A DNA stretch of 11,453 nucleotides from Pseudoflavonifractor sp035562355. GTDB taxonomy: Bacteria; Bacillota; Clostridia; Oscillospirales; Oscillospiraceae. Position numbers and translations under genes: made by a program. Below, in pieces: positions 1 to 6,535 of the stretch. Each line of letters begins with the position of its first letter. Position 1 is the first letter of the stretch. The notes under the pieces were generated by a model that made no database searches, was not told the origin of the DNA, and worked only from the letters and a program-made list of their open reading frames with translations. The stretch spans positions 1-11,453 of the forward strand of contig DATMXU010000298.1 in assembly GCA_035562355.1 (NCBI GenBank). The letters run 5' to 3'.

Positions 1-4
1 CCTA

Positions 5-33
5 TTGACAAGAACTTGCCCAAGACGTATCAT
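5..33 (+). promoter_or_regulatory. Sigma-70-type promoter of the transport/catabolic operon
   Basis: A perfect -35 hexamer TTGACA (5-10) is followed by a 17-base spacer and a -10 hexamer TATCAT (28-33, five of six consensus bases). Transcription would start near base 40 and leave a leader of about 60 bases before the first gene at 99. No other good promoter was seen inside the eight-gene + strand cluster, so this probably drives all of it. Confidence 0.75.
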
Positions 34-37
34 ACGT
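25..37. promoter_or_regulatory. Palindromic operator overlapping the -10 element
   Basis: ACGTAT (25-30), a central C (31) and ATACGT (32-37) form a perfect 6-bp inverted repeat with a one-base centre. It covers the -10 box and reaches the likely start point, so a bound protein would block RNA polymerase. The odd-centred GTATCATAC core resembles operators of GntR-family (FadR-subgroup) regulators; that assignment is inference, and no regulator gene lies in the window. Confidence 0.5.
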
Positions 38-64
38 TTACAATGATCGATTAATAGAACACAT

Positions 65-83
65 TAAAACAATATAAAACAAT
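65..83 (+). repeat. Two direct copies of TAAAACAAT at 10-bp period
   Basis: TAAAACAAT occurs at 65-73 and again at 75-83, exactly one helical turn apart, in the leader just upstream of the ribosome binding site of the first gene. It could be a regulator half-site pair or an unstructured A-rich ribosome-access segment. It could also be chance in an A/T-rich leader. Confidence 0.3.
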
Positions 84-98
84 CGGGGGGGATAGGCG

Positions 99-419
99 AT
101 GGAAGAGCAGCCCTTGGGATTTGTGGCGTTTTGGAAGGCGACGGACAGCTGGTTCCGGGCGGATGAGGCGGTAAAGCGGGCTTTTATGGAAAAGCTGCGT
201 GTGATAAACGAAGAGGCGCAGGCCAAGGGAGTTCAAACCTTTGGAAATTTTGACTGCAGCTGGTCCTGCGAATGGCGCTACTTTACCTTCTGGCTCTGTC
301 CCAGCCTGGAGATTCTGGAGGAGACCATGCGAAAGCTGGTCGAAATTGGGGATATTAATCTCTTTAACGAGCAGCACCACTATGTCGGGCGGCGGACCGT
401 GGAAGAATTTGTGCAGTAA
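99..419 (+). CDS. Small alpha/beta protein of unknown function, first gene of the operon
   Basis: A 106-residue soluble protein with no signal peptide or membrane segment. The predicted pattern is strand (about 6-13), long helix (17-44), two strands (46-55 and 59-68), helix (69-85), strand (88-97). This is the beta-alpha-beta-beta-alpha-beta order of ferredoxin-like/dimeric alpha-beta-barrel proteins. The middle is unusually aromatic and has three cysteines (FDCSWSCEW followed by FTFWLC). I cannot name the family with certainty. The ATG at 99 follows a G-rich stretch (85-91). The gene is the first after the promoter and lies 24 bases before the cupin gene. Small proteins of this fold often act as mutarotases, isomerases or monooxygenase-like enzymes, so a sugar mutarotase-like role is possible but unproven. 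Confidence 0.75.
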   Translation: MEEQPLGFVAFWKATDSWFRADEAVKRAFMEKLRVINEEAQAKGVQTFGNFDCSWSCEWRYFTFWLCPSLEILEETMRKLVEIGDINLFNEQHHYVGRRTVEEFVQ

Positions 420-443
420 ATCGAACAAATGGGAGGAATTGAA

Positions 444-947
444 ATGAAATCGCTTGCAATACAGCAACTGACGGCAGAGAGCTTTGCCCCATACGGGCGT
501 GTGATTGAGCACTTGGATCACCCCTGCACCAAGTCGGGGCCGGGGTGGGTCTGTTTTTCTCCGGTTGACTTCATGCTGCCGGACGCCCCTCTTGGGGTTG
601 GCATCGTGCACTGCGAGAGAGTGCCAGAAGAGCTGGAGGCGCTTGAGCGGCATGTCAGCCGGGAGGAGTTGCTGTGGACTACGACAGAAAATCTCGTTAT
701 GGCGGTCGATCTGCCGATTCACCTGGGTGATGGGTATGCCCGGCCCAACGCGGATACCACAAAGGTATTCCTGCTGAAAGCGGGGCAAGCGGTCATTCTG
801 AACAGGGGGACCTGGCATTCTCCCGCCTTTACGCTGGAGGGAGAGTCGACGTATTTCTTCTTGGTGGAGTGGAAAAAGGATTTGATCGATCAGGACGCTC
901 AGCCGTGGATTCCATTTCAAAATGAGGAGAGAATCTCGGTAGAGTGA
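444..947 (+). CDS. AllA-like cupin, ureidoglycolate lyase family
   Basis: A 167-residue protein close in length to AllA (about 160 residues). It has the AllA-type N-terminal motif SFAPYGRVIE (13-22), an ERH segment (68-70) and a cupin-like C-terminal half with VFLLKAGQAVILNRGTWHSP (108-127), where the glycine and His125 fit the second cupin motif. AllA releases urea from ureidoglycolate in allantoin breakdown, but no other allantoin gene is here. In this sugar-import operon it more likely acts on a carbohydrate or related acid. The start at 444 is chosen over an in-frame ATG at 429 because GGAGG (432-436) sits seven bases before it; the 429 start would overlap its own ribosome binding site. 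The stop overlaps a GTG that could be read as an alternative start of the next gene. Confidence 0.7.
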   Translation: MKSLAIQQLTAESFAPYGRVIEHLDHPCTKSGPGWVCFSPVDFMLPDAPLGVGIVHCERVPEELEALERHVSREELLWTTTENLVMAVDLPIHLGDGYARPNADTTKVFLLKAGQAVILNRGTWHSPAFTLEGESTYFFLVEWKKDLIDQDAQPWIPFQNEERISVE

Positions 948-973
948 TCACTGCTATGGGAGGCGCTTACGAG

Positions 974-2467
974 ATGGAATACAAAATTGAAATGCGGGAC
1001 ATCTGCAAGTCGTTCCCGGGCGTCAATGCGCTGGACCATGTTTCGCTGAATCTATTGCCGGGTGAGGTACTGATCCTGCTGGGGGAAAATGGCGCGGGGA
1101 AATCCACTCTTATGAAGGTGCTGGCCGGTGTGTACAGCGCGGATGCAGGCGAGATCTACTACAAGGGGAACAAAGTGGAACTGCACAGCACCCGCGACGC
1201 AGAGGCCTGTGGGATCTACATGATCTACCAGGAACTCAATCTTGTGCCGGATATATCGGTGGCGGAAAACATTTTCCTGGGTCGCGAGCCGCGCAAGCCA
1301 GGCGGTTTTTTGGACTACAAGGCCCTCTATGAAAAGACGCGGGAGATTTTGGGGGAGATGAATCTCCGTATCGATCCCCGTACGCCGGTGCGGGATCTGA
1401 GCATGGCACAGAGCCAGATGGTTGAGATTTCCAGAGCCCTGGCGGCAAAGGCCGACGTGGTGATTATGGACGAGCCCACCACAGCCATCACCAACCAGGA
1501 GACCGAGGAGCTGTTTCGGCAGATTCGAAAGCTGACTGAGGCCGGAGTTTCGATCCTCTATATCTCCCACCGCCTACAGGAAGTACAGGAGATCGGCGAC
1601 CGGGTGTTCGTCATGCGCGACGGCACCTACATTGACACGGTCCCGGCCAAGAGCACCTCACGGGATGACCTCATCAGCATGATGGTTGGCCGTGAAATCG
1701 GCGAACTGTTTCCGAAAGAAAGATGCCGGCCCGGCGAGGAGCTCCTTCGAGCGGAGCGTATCTCCCGTCCGGGCGTACTGAGGGACTGCTCCTTCCGCGT
1801 TCATCGGGGAGAGGTACTCGGCTTTTCGGGGCTGATGGGCGCGGGGCGCACCGAGCTGATGCGCGCCCTGTTTGGCGCTGACGGCGGCATTACCGGCGAG
1901 ATCTACATCAAGGGAAAGCGGACCCGAATTTCCTCACCGCAAAAGGCGGTGGAGCTGGGCCTTGCCTTTGTCGCCGAGGACCGCAAGCACATGGGCATCA
2001 TTGCCGGGATGTCGGTGGGGGAGAACATTACCCTGTCCTCCCTTGCGAAGTATGCAACCATTGGCTTTTTGACGCGCTCCAAGGAGGAGCGGGCCGCCCA
2101 AGAATATGTGCAGGAGCTGAAGATCAAAACGCCGAATGTTGGGACCGATATTGCCACGCTCAGCGGCGGGAATCAGCAGAAGGCGTTGCTCGCGCGGTGG
2201 CTGTGTACCGAGGCGGAGGTCATTATTCTTGACGAGCCGACCCGGGGCATCGACGTGGGAGCGAAACGCGAAATCTATCTGCTCATCAACCGTCTGGCCG
2301 CGATGGGAAAGGCGGTCATCATGATCTCCTCCGATCTGCCCGAGGTGCTGGGAATGAGTGACCGGATCATGGTGATGTCCAACGGAACCATTACCGGAGA
2401 GCTTGCAGCGGAGGATGCGGATCAGGTCGCCGTGATGCGCCTGGCCACCAAGGAAGTGCGCGTCTGA
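974..2467 (+). CDS. Sugar ABC importer ATP-binding protein, RbsA/MglA type, two fused ATPase domains
   Basis: The energising subunit of a CUT2-class importer, 497 residues from the chosen start (E. coli RbsA is about 500). Domain 1 has Walker A GENGAGKST (37-45), Q-loop Gln86, the divergent signature LSMAQSQ (142-148), Walker B VVIMDEPT (162-169) and switch His199. Domain 2 has the degenerate Walker A GLMGAGRTE (286-294), a canonical LSGGNQQK signature (397-404) and Walker B VIILDEPT (416-423). This asymmetry, with one weak site, is typical of RbsA-type ATPases. The ATG at 974 is preferred: GGGAGG (958-963) lies ten bases upstream and the product starts like family members. A GTG at 944 would overlap the cupin stop but has a poorly spaced ribosome site. 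The permease gene follows after 37 bases. Confidence 0.95.
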   Translation: MEYKIEMRDICKSFPGVNALDHVSLNLLPGEVLILLGENGAGKSTLMKVLAGVYSADAGEIYYKGNKVELHSTRDAEACGIYMIYQELNLVPDISVAENIFLGREPRKPGGFLDYKALYEKTREILGEMNLRIDPRTPVRDLSMAQSQMVEISRALAAKADVVIMDEPTTAITNQETEELFRQIRKLTEAGVSILYISHRLQEVQEIGDRVFVMRDGTYIDTVPAKSTSRDDLISMMVGREIGELFPKERCRPGEELLRAERISRPGVLRDCSFRVHRGEVLGFSGLMGAGRTELMRALFGADGGITGEIYIKGKRTRISSPQKAVELGLAFVAEDRKHMGIIAGMSVGENITLSSLAKYATIGFLTRSKEERAAQEYVQELKIKTPNVGTDIATLSGGNQQKALLARWLCTEAEVIILDEPTRGIDVGAKREIYLLINRLAAMGKAVIMISSDLPEVLGMSDRIMVMSNGTITGELAAEDADQVAVMRLATKEVRV

Positions 2468-2504
2468 GCTTATCCGTGATATTTAAGGGAGGGATTGTTT
2501 CACT

Positions 2505-3476
2505 ATGTTCAAAAAATACGGTCCACTGTTTATATTGGCCGGACTAGCCATCATTATGTCGTTTGCGAGCCCTTACTTTCTGACTCCGGATAACCTGGAA
2601 ACCGTCGCCAAACAGACAGCCGTAATCGGCGTTTTGACCATCGGTGAGCTGCTGGTCATCATCACAGGCGGAATCGACCTGACAGTTGGCGCGACGCTTG
2701 CCTTCTCTATGGTCATCTCCGCCATGATGCTCAAGGCGGGGCTTCCGATTGCGCTATGTCTCATCGCGGCGCTGGTGATCGGCGCGGTGGTGGGCTATCT
2801 CAATGGCTTTGTGGTAACTAAGATGAAACTACCCCCCTTCATCGCAACGCTGGGTATGTCCGGTATCCTGCGGGGCGCTGCTCTCATCATCACCGGGGGC
2901 CTCCCCGTCTCTTCGCTGCCGGAATCCATCAATTGGTTCGGGAAAGGCACGGTGCTCTTCCTTTCCGCACCTGTTTTGATTCTGGCAATTCTCGCGGTCA
3001 TTTTCCAGGTGTTTCTCTCCAAGACTATTTTTGGGCGTCAGGTATACGCGCTTGGCAGCAACAACGAGGCCACCCGGCTGGCAGGCATCGACGTGGGCGC
3101 CCGCACCAGACGGATCTACATGCTCTCCGGCATCCTGGCCGCAGTCGCGGGTATATTACTGATGGGCCGGCTTTCGGCCGCACAGCCCACTGCGGCGACA
3201 GGCTATGAATCCAACGCAATTGCCGCATCGGTAATAGGCGGCGCCAGTATGCTGGGCGGCGTAGGCACCATCTGGGGCGCTATCGTGGGCGCATTCATCA
3301 TGAGCATTCTGACCAACGGTTTCACGCTCCTGCATGTTAATACCTTCTTCCAGCAGAGCGCCATCGGTTTCATTTTGATCGCGGCCGTCTATCTGGACAT
3401 CATGCAGCGCGGCAACAATGGGCCCGCCCTGTTCTTCCAGAAATGGTCGCTGAAAAGGCCCAAGCAGAAGGAATAG
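2505..3476 (+). CDS. Sugar ABC importer permease, RbsC type
   Basis: The 323-residue membrane subunit of the CUT2 importer, of normal family length. Hydrophobic segments lie at about 6-24, 37-75 (two), 80-107, 112-132, 148-172, 205-222, 240-272 and 282-299. Family landmarks include TGGIDLTVG (54-62), KLPPFIATLG (108-117), the cytoplasmic coupling segment ALGSNNEATRLAGI (182-195), and the glycine-rich SVIGGASMLGGVGTIWGA (242-259). It should form a homodimer that couples to the tandem ATPase encoded just upstream and receives substrate from the lipoprotein encoded just downstream. The ATG follows AAGGGAGGG (2485-2493) by 11 bases. The family motifs establish a sugar-type permease but do not give the substrate. 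Confidence 0.95.
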   Translation: MFKKYGPLFILAGLAIIMSFASPYFLTPDNLETVAKQTAVIGVLTIGELLVIITGGIDLTVGATLAFSMVISAMMLKAGLPIALCLIAALVIGAVVGYLNGFVVTKMKLPPFIATLGMSGILRGAALIITGGLPVSSLPESINWFGKGTVLFLSAPVLILAILAVIFQVFLSKTIFGRQVYALGSNNEATRLAGIDVGARTRRIYMLSGILAAVAGILLMGRLSAAQPTAATGYESNAIAASVIGGASMLGGVGTIWGAIVGAFIMSILTNGFTLLHVNTFFQQSAIGFILIAAVYLDIMQRGNNGPALFFQKWSLKRPKQKE

Positions 3477-3530
3477 CCGTTTCCTAATGGATCGCATAAC
3501 CCCATTAAAATAAAACGGGAGGAAATATAC

Positions 3531-4520
3531 ATGAAAAGACTGCTTTCTCTGGTTCTGGCCGCGACTCTGGCACTATCCTTGGCCGCCTGCACAGCCCCCA
3601 CCCAAGGGAACGACGGAAAGGACCCAGCCCCAACAGGCTCGGGTGAAAAAGAGCTGACCTTTGGCCTGGTGGTCATGTCCACCAACAGCGACTACTGGCT
3701 GACCCTCAAGGACGGTGCGCAGAAGGCCGTCGATGCGGTTGGAGGCAAGCTGGTCTTTACAGGCCCCGCCGACAATAACGATATCCAGGGCCAGGTATCT
3801 CTGGTGGAGAACCTGATCAACAGCAAGGTGGACGCTATCCTTCTGACGCCTCTCGACAGCGACGCGCTATCCGCTCCGGTGGAGAAAGCCATGGATGCTG
3901 GGATCCCGGTGATCATAATCGACTCGCCCGTCACAACCGAGAAATACACCTCCTTCATTGCCACCGATAACGTGGCGGGCGGTAAAATGGCGATGGAAAA
4001 GCTGGTGGAGGCCATCGGCGGCAGCGGTGAAATCGTCGTTGTCAATGCGCTCGCCGGCATCCCCTCCAACGATAAGCGCGGGCAAGGCGCGGAAGAGCAT
4101 GCCGCTACGGTTGACGGCATCAAGGTCCTGCCGCAGCAGCACTGTCTCGACCAGGCCGAGGCCATGACCGCCACGGAAAACGTCATCATCGGCAACCCTG
4201 AGCTCAAGGGTATTTTTGCAACCTTTAACCGCGGCGCTCTGGGCGTGGCACAGGCCGTCATCAACAAGGGCAAGTCGGGCGATATCAAGATTGTCGCCTT
4301 CGATGCCGACGCCGATGAAATCAAGCTGCTGGAGGACGGTACCATCTCTGCTCTGGTCGTACAGCAGCCGTATGAGATGGGTAAGATGGGCATTGAGTAC
4401 GCCATCAAGGCCATCAACGGTGAGGACGTCCCCAAGACGGTTGCCCCCGACGTGGTGGTCGCGACCAAGGACAACATGAACGACGAAATAATTCATAAGG
4501 TCCTCTATCCCAAGGGATAA
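3531..4520 (+). CDS. Sugar-binding lipoprotein of the ABC importer, RbsB type
   Basis: A 329-residue periplasmic-binding-protein type 1 fold lipoprotein. A signal peptide ends in the lipobox LAAC with lipidated Cys20, followed by a Thr/Pro/Gly-rich linker (21-40) and the two-lobed domain from about 42. By eye against E. coli RbsB, aromatic Tyr56-Trp57 match the Phe-Phe pair that stacks on the sugar, Asp131 matches Asp89, Arg183 matches Arg141, Asp258 matches Asp215 and Gln278 matches Gln235. However, Arg90 and Asn190 of RbsB correspond to Ser132 and Phe232 here. The general mode of sugar binding is kept, but the ligand is probably not ribose itself. The ribosome site GGGAGG (3517-3522) is eight bases before the ATG. 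The alignment is manual and from memory. Confidence 0.93.
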   Translation: MKRLLSLVLAATLALSLAACTAPTQGNDGKDPAPTGSGEKELTFGLVVMSTNSDYWLTLKDGAQKAVDAVGGKLVFTGPADNNDIQGQVSLVENLINSKVDAILLTPLDSDALSAPVEKAMDAGIPVIIIDSPVTTEKYTSFIATDNVAGGKMAMEKLVEAIGGSGEIVVVNALAGIPSNDKRGQGAEEHAATVDGIKVLPQQHCLDQAEAMTATENVIIGNPELKGIFATFNRGALGVAQAVINKGKSGDIKIVAFDADADEIKLLEDGTISALVVQQPYEMGKMGIEYAIKAINGEDVPKTVAPDVVVATKDNMNDEIIHKVLYPKG

Positions 4521-4536
4521 ATAGGCTCTAAAAGGT

Positions 4537-4570
4537 GCGGGGCGTCCGGTCGGTGTACCAGGCGTCCCGC
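4537..4570 (+). promoter_or_regulatory. Intercistronic RNA hairpin between binding-protein and kinase genes
   Basis: Bases 4537-4544 pair with 4563-4570 (eight pairs, one G-U). The stem continues as 4545-4546 with 4561-4562, one C/A mismatch, then 4548-4550 with 4557-4559, closing a six-base loop. No T-run follows, so it is not a standard terminator. Hairpins directly after binding-protein genes commonly protect the upstream transcript and lower expression of downstream enzymes; that role is inferred here from its position. Confidence 0.55.
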
Positions 4571-4599
4571 GCCAAGTCGATGAGAAAGGGAGTTCTCCT

Positions 4600-5532
4600 A
4601 TGTTGGAAGTCATTGGAGTTGGTGAATCCGATGTTGATATTTATCTCCAAGCCGCCCATCCCCCCCGGCGGGGAGAGAAGGTCCGGGCGCGGGAAATCGG
4701 AAAGCTGCCCGGCGGCATGATCGGCAACTTCTGCGCAGGTGTGGCAAACTACGGGGTCCCCTGCGGAATTGTTACGGTGGTAGGCGACGACGAATACGGA
4801 ACGCTGGCGCTAAAGGACTACCGGTCGCGCGGTATCGACACCACGGGGCTCACTGTGGTCTCGGGGGGACAGACCTTTTACTGCGTGGTCCACATCGACC
4901 TCACAGGGGAGAAGAGCCTCACCGCGGTCGTGACTCCCCTGGCAAACCCCACCGTTGAGCAGGTGCCGGCCAACTACCTCCGGCAGGCCAAATATGTCCA
5001 CATCAACTCCATGGATCGCACTTTGGCCGGCTATGTGACTGATTGCCTCGCCGGCAGCGGGACCCGCCTCTCCCTGGACTATGAGTCCCATGCGGAAAAG
5101 GCCGGCTTTGACTCCTGGAGGCCGGTGCTGGAAAAGACGGCGGTGCTCTTCCTCAACGAGGAGGGGCTGGAGAGCCTCCTGCCCGGTCTTACGACCGACG
5201 AGGCCGCCCCGCAGATTCTGGCGCTGGGGGTGGAGTATCTGGTGATCACCTGCGCGGAGAAGGGCGGGCTGATCTATACCGCCGACGGCTGCCACTGCTA
5301 CCGGGCCTTCCGGGCCGGGCAGGCAGCCGATACCACCGGAGCGGGGGACTGTTTCAACGCGGCCTTCCTCTGCGGTGTCCTGCGGGAGCAGAGCGTGGAG
5401 GAGGCGGCCCGCTATGCCGCAGCGGCGGCCGCCCTGTCCATCCGGACAGTGGGTGCCCGGGCGGGCTCCCCTACCCGGGAGGAGGTATTGGCCTTTTTAG
5501 CAGGCGGACCGGAGGAGATTTTCTGTGAATAA
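4600..5532 (+). CDS. PfkB-family (ribokinase-like) carbohydrate or nucleoside kinase
   Basis: A 310-residue cytoplasmic kinase of the ribokinase superfamily, which transfers phosphate from ATP to a sugar or nucleoside hydroxyl. The N-terminal substrate-binding signature is at GGMIGNFCAGVANYG (38-52). The C-terminal PfkB signature DTTGAGDCFNAAF (244-256) contains the anion-hole GAGD and the catalytic base Asp250. Length is typical for the family. The ATG follows AAAGGGAG (4585-4592) by seven bases. It lies immediately after the importer genes, so it most likely phosphorylates the imported compound. The exact substrate cannot be read from the motifs, and ribokinase should not be assumed because the binding protein differs from RbsB. 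The 3' end lies 13 bases before the chosen start of the next gene. Confidence 0.92.
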   Translation: MLEVIGVGESDVDIYLQAAHPPRRGEKVRAREIGKLPGGMIGNFCAGVANYGVPCGIVTVVGDDEYGTLALKDYRSRGIDTTGLTVVSGGQTFYCVVHIDLTGEKSLTAVVTPLANPTVEQVPANYLRQAKYVHINSMDRTLAGYVTDCLAGSGTRLSLDYESHAEKAGFDSWRPVLEKTAVLFLNEEGLESLLPGLTTDEAAPQILALGVEYLVITCAEKGGLIYTADGCHCYRAFRAGQAADTTGAGDCFNAAFLCGVLREQSVEEAARYAAAAAALSIRTVGARAGSPTREEVLAFLAGGPEEIFCE

Positions 5533-5548
5533 AGGAGGACTTTCATTG
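5531..5548 (+). promoter_or_regulatory. Ribosome binding site and TTG start of the MtnA-fold gene
   Basis: AAAGGAGG (5531-5538) ends seven bases before TTG 5546, ideal spacing for initiation. The only other in-frame candidate nearby is GTG 5525, which lies upstream of this strong site and has no good ribosome site of its own. The site overlaps the kinase stop codon (5530-5532), so translation of the two genes is probably coupled. Confidence 0.65.
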
Positions 5549-6535
5549 GATGCAGCAAAGGTGCGCGCCCTGCTCCCCGAGCGGGAGCGGGACCACTTTG
5601 ACGATATCATCTTGCAGCGGGTGCTGGGGGCCAGTAAGCATATCTCCATGATTGGCGCCATGCTCAAGGCGGTTGCCGCCGAGCATCGGGACAGAGGCGG
5701 AGATACCGCGCTTATGCTGGAGGACCTGCGCGCTGTGGCTGATTACTTCAAGGCCACCCGCGGGCAGGCGAGCAGCGCCGTCGGGAACGCCATCGACTTT
5801 ATGACACGGGGAAATCACACCCTCCGGGCCCTGCCGGCGGACGAGGCTGCCCGGGCGGTAGAGGCTGCCGTGGACGCCTACGACGCCGACGCCCGCGGTA
5901 ACGTGGAGAAACTCATCGGCTATGCACTGCCCCTCTTTAAGGGCATGAAACGTATTCTGGTGTTCGACTATTCCAGTACGGTCAACCGTTTCCTGGCCCG
6001 CCTTGGGGAGGCGGCCCCCGGCCTTGAGGTCTTCATCCCCGAGAGTCGCATCATCAACGGCGGCTATGCCTTTGTTCCCACTTCTTTGACGGCGGGACTC
6101 AAGGTCCACTTTATCCCCGATGCGGCTATGCTGTATTATCTCAGAGAGTGCGACGCGGCTTGTTTTGGCGCCGAGACCTTCAACCCCGACGGCACGGCCT
6201 ACAACACCACCGGCTCGGACATTGTGGGACTGGGCTGCAAGGCCTATGGCGTCCCGCTCTATGTGCTGACCCCCCTCATCAAGCTGGACCTGCGTCCGCT
6301 GCGGGGGTATGTGCGTCAACTGGTCAACAACAACACGCGGGAGCGTATGCGTTCAGTCGGTTTTACCGCCGGGGAGCTGGAGCAGGTTGATTTTGACTGC
6401 CCGGAGCTGCTCCCGGTGGGAGCGGAGTACATTAAGGCCTTTGTTACCGAGCGGGGCATCCTCCCCGCGGCAGGGATGTACAGCGAGTCGCTGCGGTACG
6501 CGGAATTTCTGACGGGAGGCAAGGAAGTATGCTGA
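5546..6535 (+). CDS. MtnA/eIF2B-alpha-fold protein, divergent sugar-phosphate isomerase-like
   Basis: A 329-residue protein read from a TTG start. An alpha-helical N-terminal region (1-125) is followed by a Rossmann-like domain with the family sequence IPESRIINGGYAFVPTSL (164-181), then FIPDAAMLYYL (189-199), FGAETFNPDG (207-216), the VPLYVLTPL segment (236-244) and a C-terminal YIKAFVTERGIL (295-306). Known relatives are methylthioribose-1-phosphate isomerase, archaeal ribose-1,5-bisphosphate isomerase, and eIF2B subunits. Known isomerases use a Cys in a THC motif and an Asp in GADRI. Here the matching segments read FDYS (140-143) and GAETF, so the Cys is Tyr142 and the Asp is Glu210. It lies between the kinase and BtpA-like genes, so it probably acts on the phosphorylated product, but by altered chemistry or in another role. 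Confidence 0.8.
   Translation: MDAAKVRALLPERERDHFDDIILQRVLGASKHISMIGAMLKAVAAEHRDRGGDTALMLEDLRAVADYFKATRGQASSAVGNAIDFMTRGNHTLRALPADEAARAVEAAVDAYDADARGNVEKLIGYALPLFKGMKRILVFDYSSTVNRFLARLGEAAPGLEVFIPESRIINGGYAFVPTSLTAGLKVHFIPDAAMLYYLRECDAACFGAETFNPDGTAYNTTGSDIVGLGCKAYGVPLYVLTPLIKLDLRPLRGYVRQLVNNNTRERMRSVGFTAGELEQVDFDCPELLPVGAEYIKAFVTERGILPAAGMYSESLRYAEFLTGGKEVC

Noticed and set aside
51..920. Long - strand ORF opposite the first two genes (289 codons)
   Set aside because: It is antisense to two well-supported genes, lacks a ribosome site and recognisable motifs, and fits mirror ORFs produced by GC-rich codon usage.
944..973. GTG start for the ABC ATPase overlapping the cupin stop
   Set aside because: The ribosome site before GTG 944 is about 13 bases away, while GGGAGG is correctly placed before ATG 974, where the conserved N-terminus starts.
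974..4520. Naming the importer rbsACB
   Set aside because: Family membership is clear, but the ribose-contact residues are not all conserved and no rbsD or rbsR is present, so the specific symbol is unsupported.
3867..4613. - strand ORFs opposite the binding-protein gene (up to 261 codons)
   Set aside because: They have no start signals or domain features and run across a conserved lipoprotein gene.
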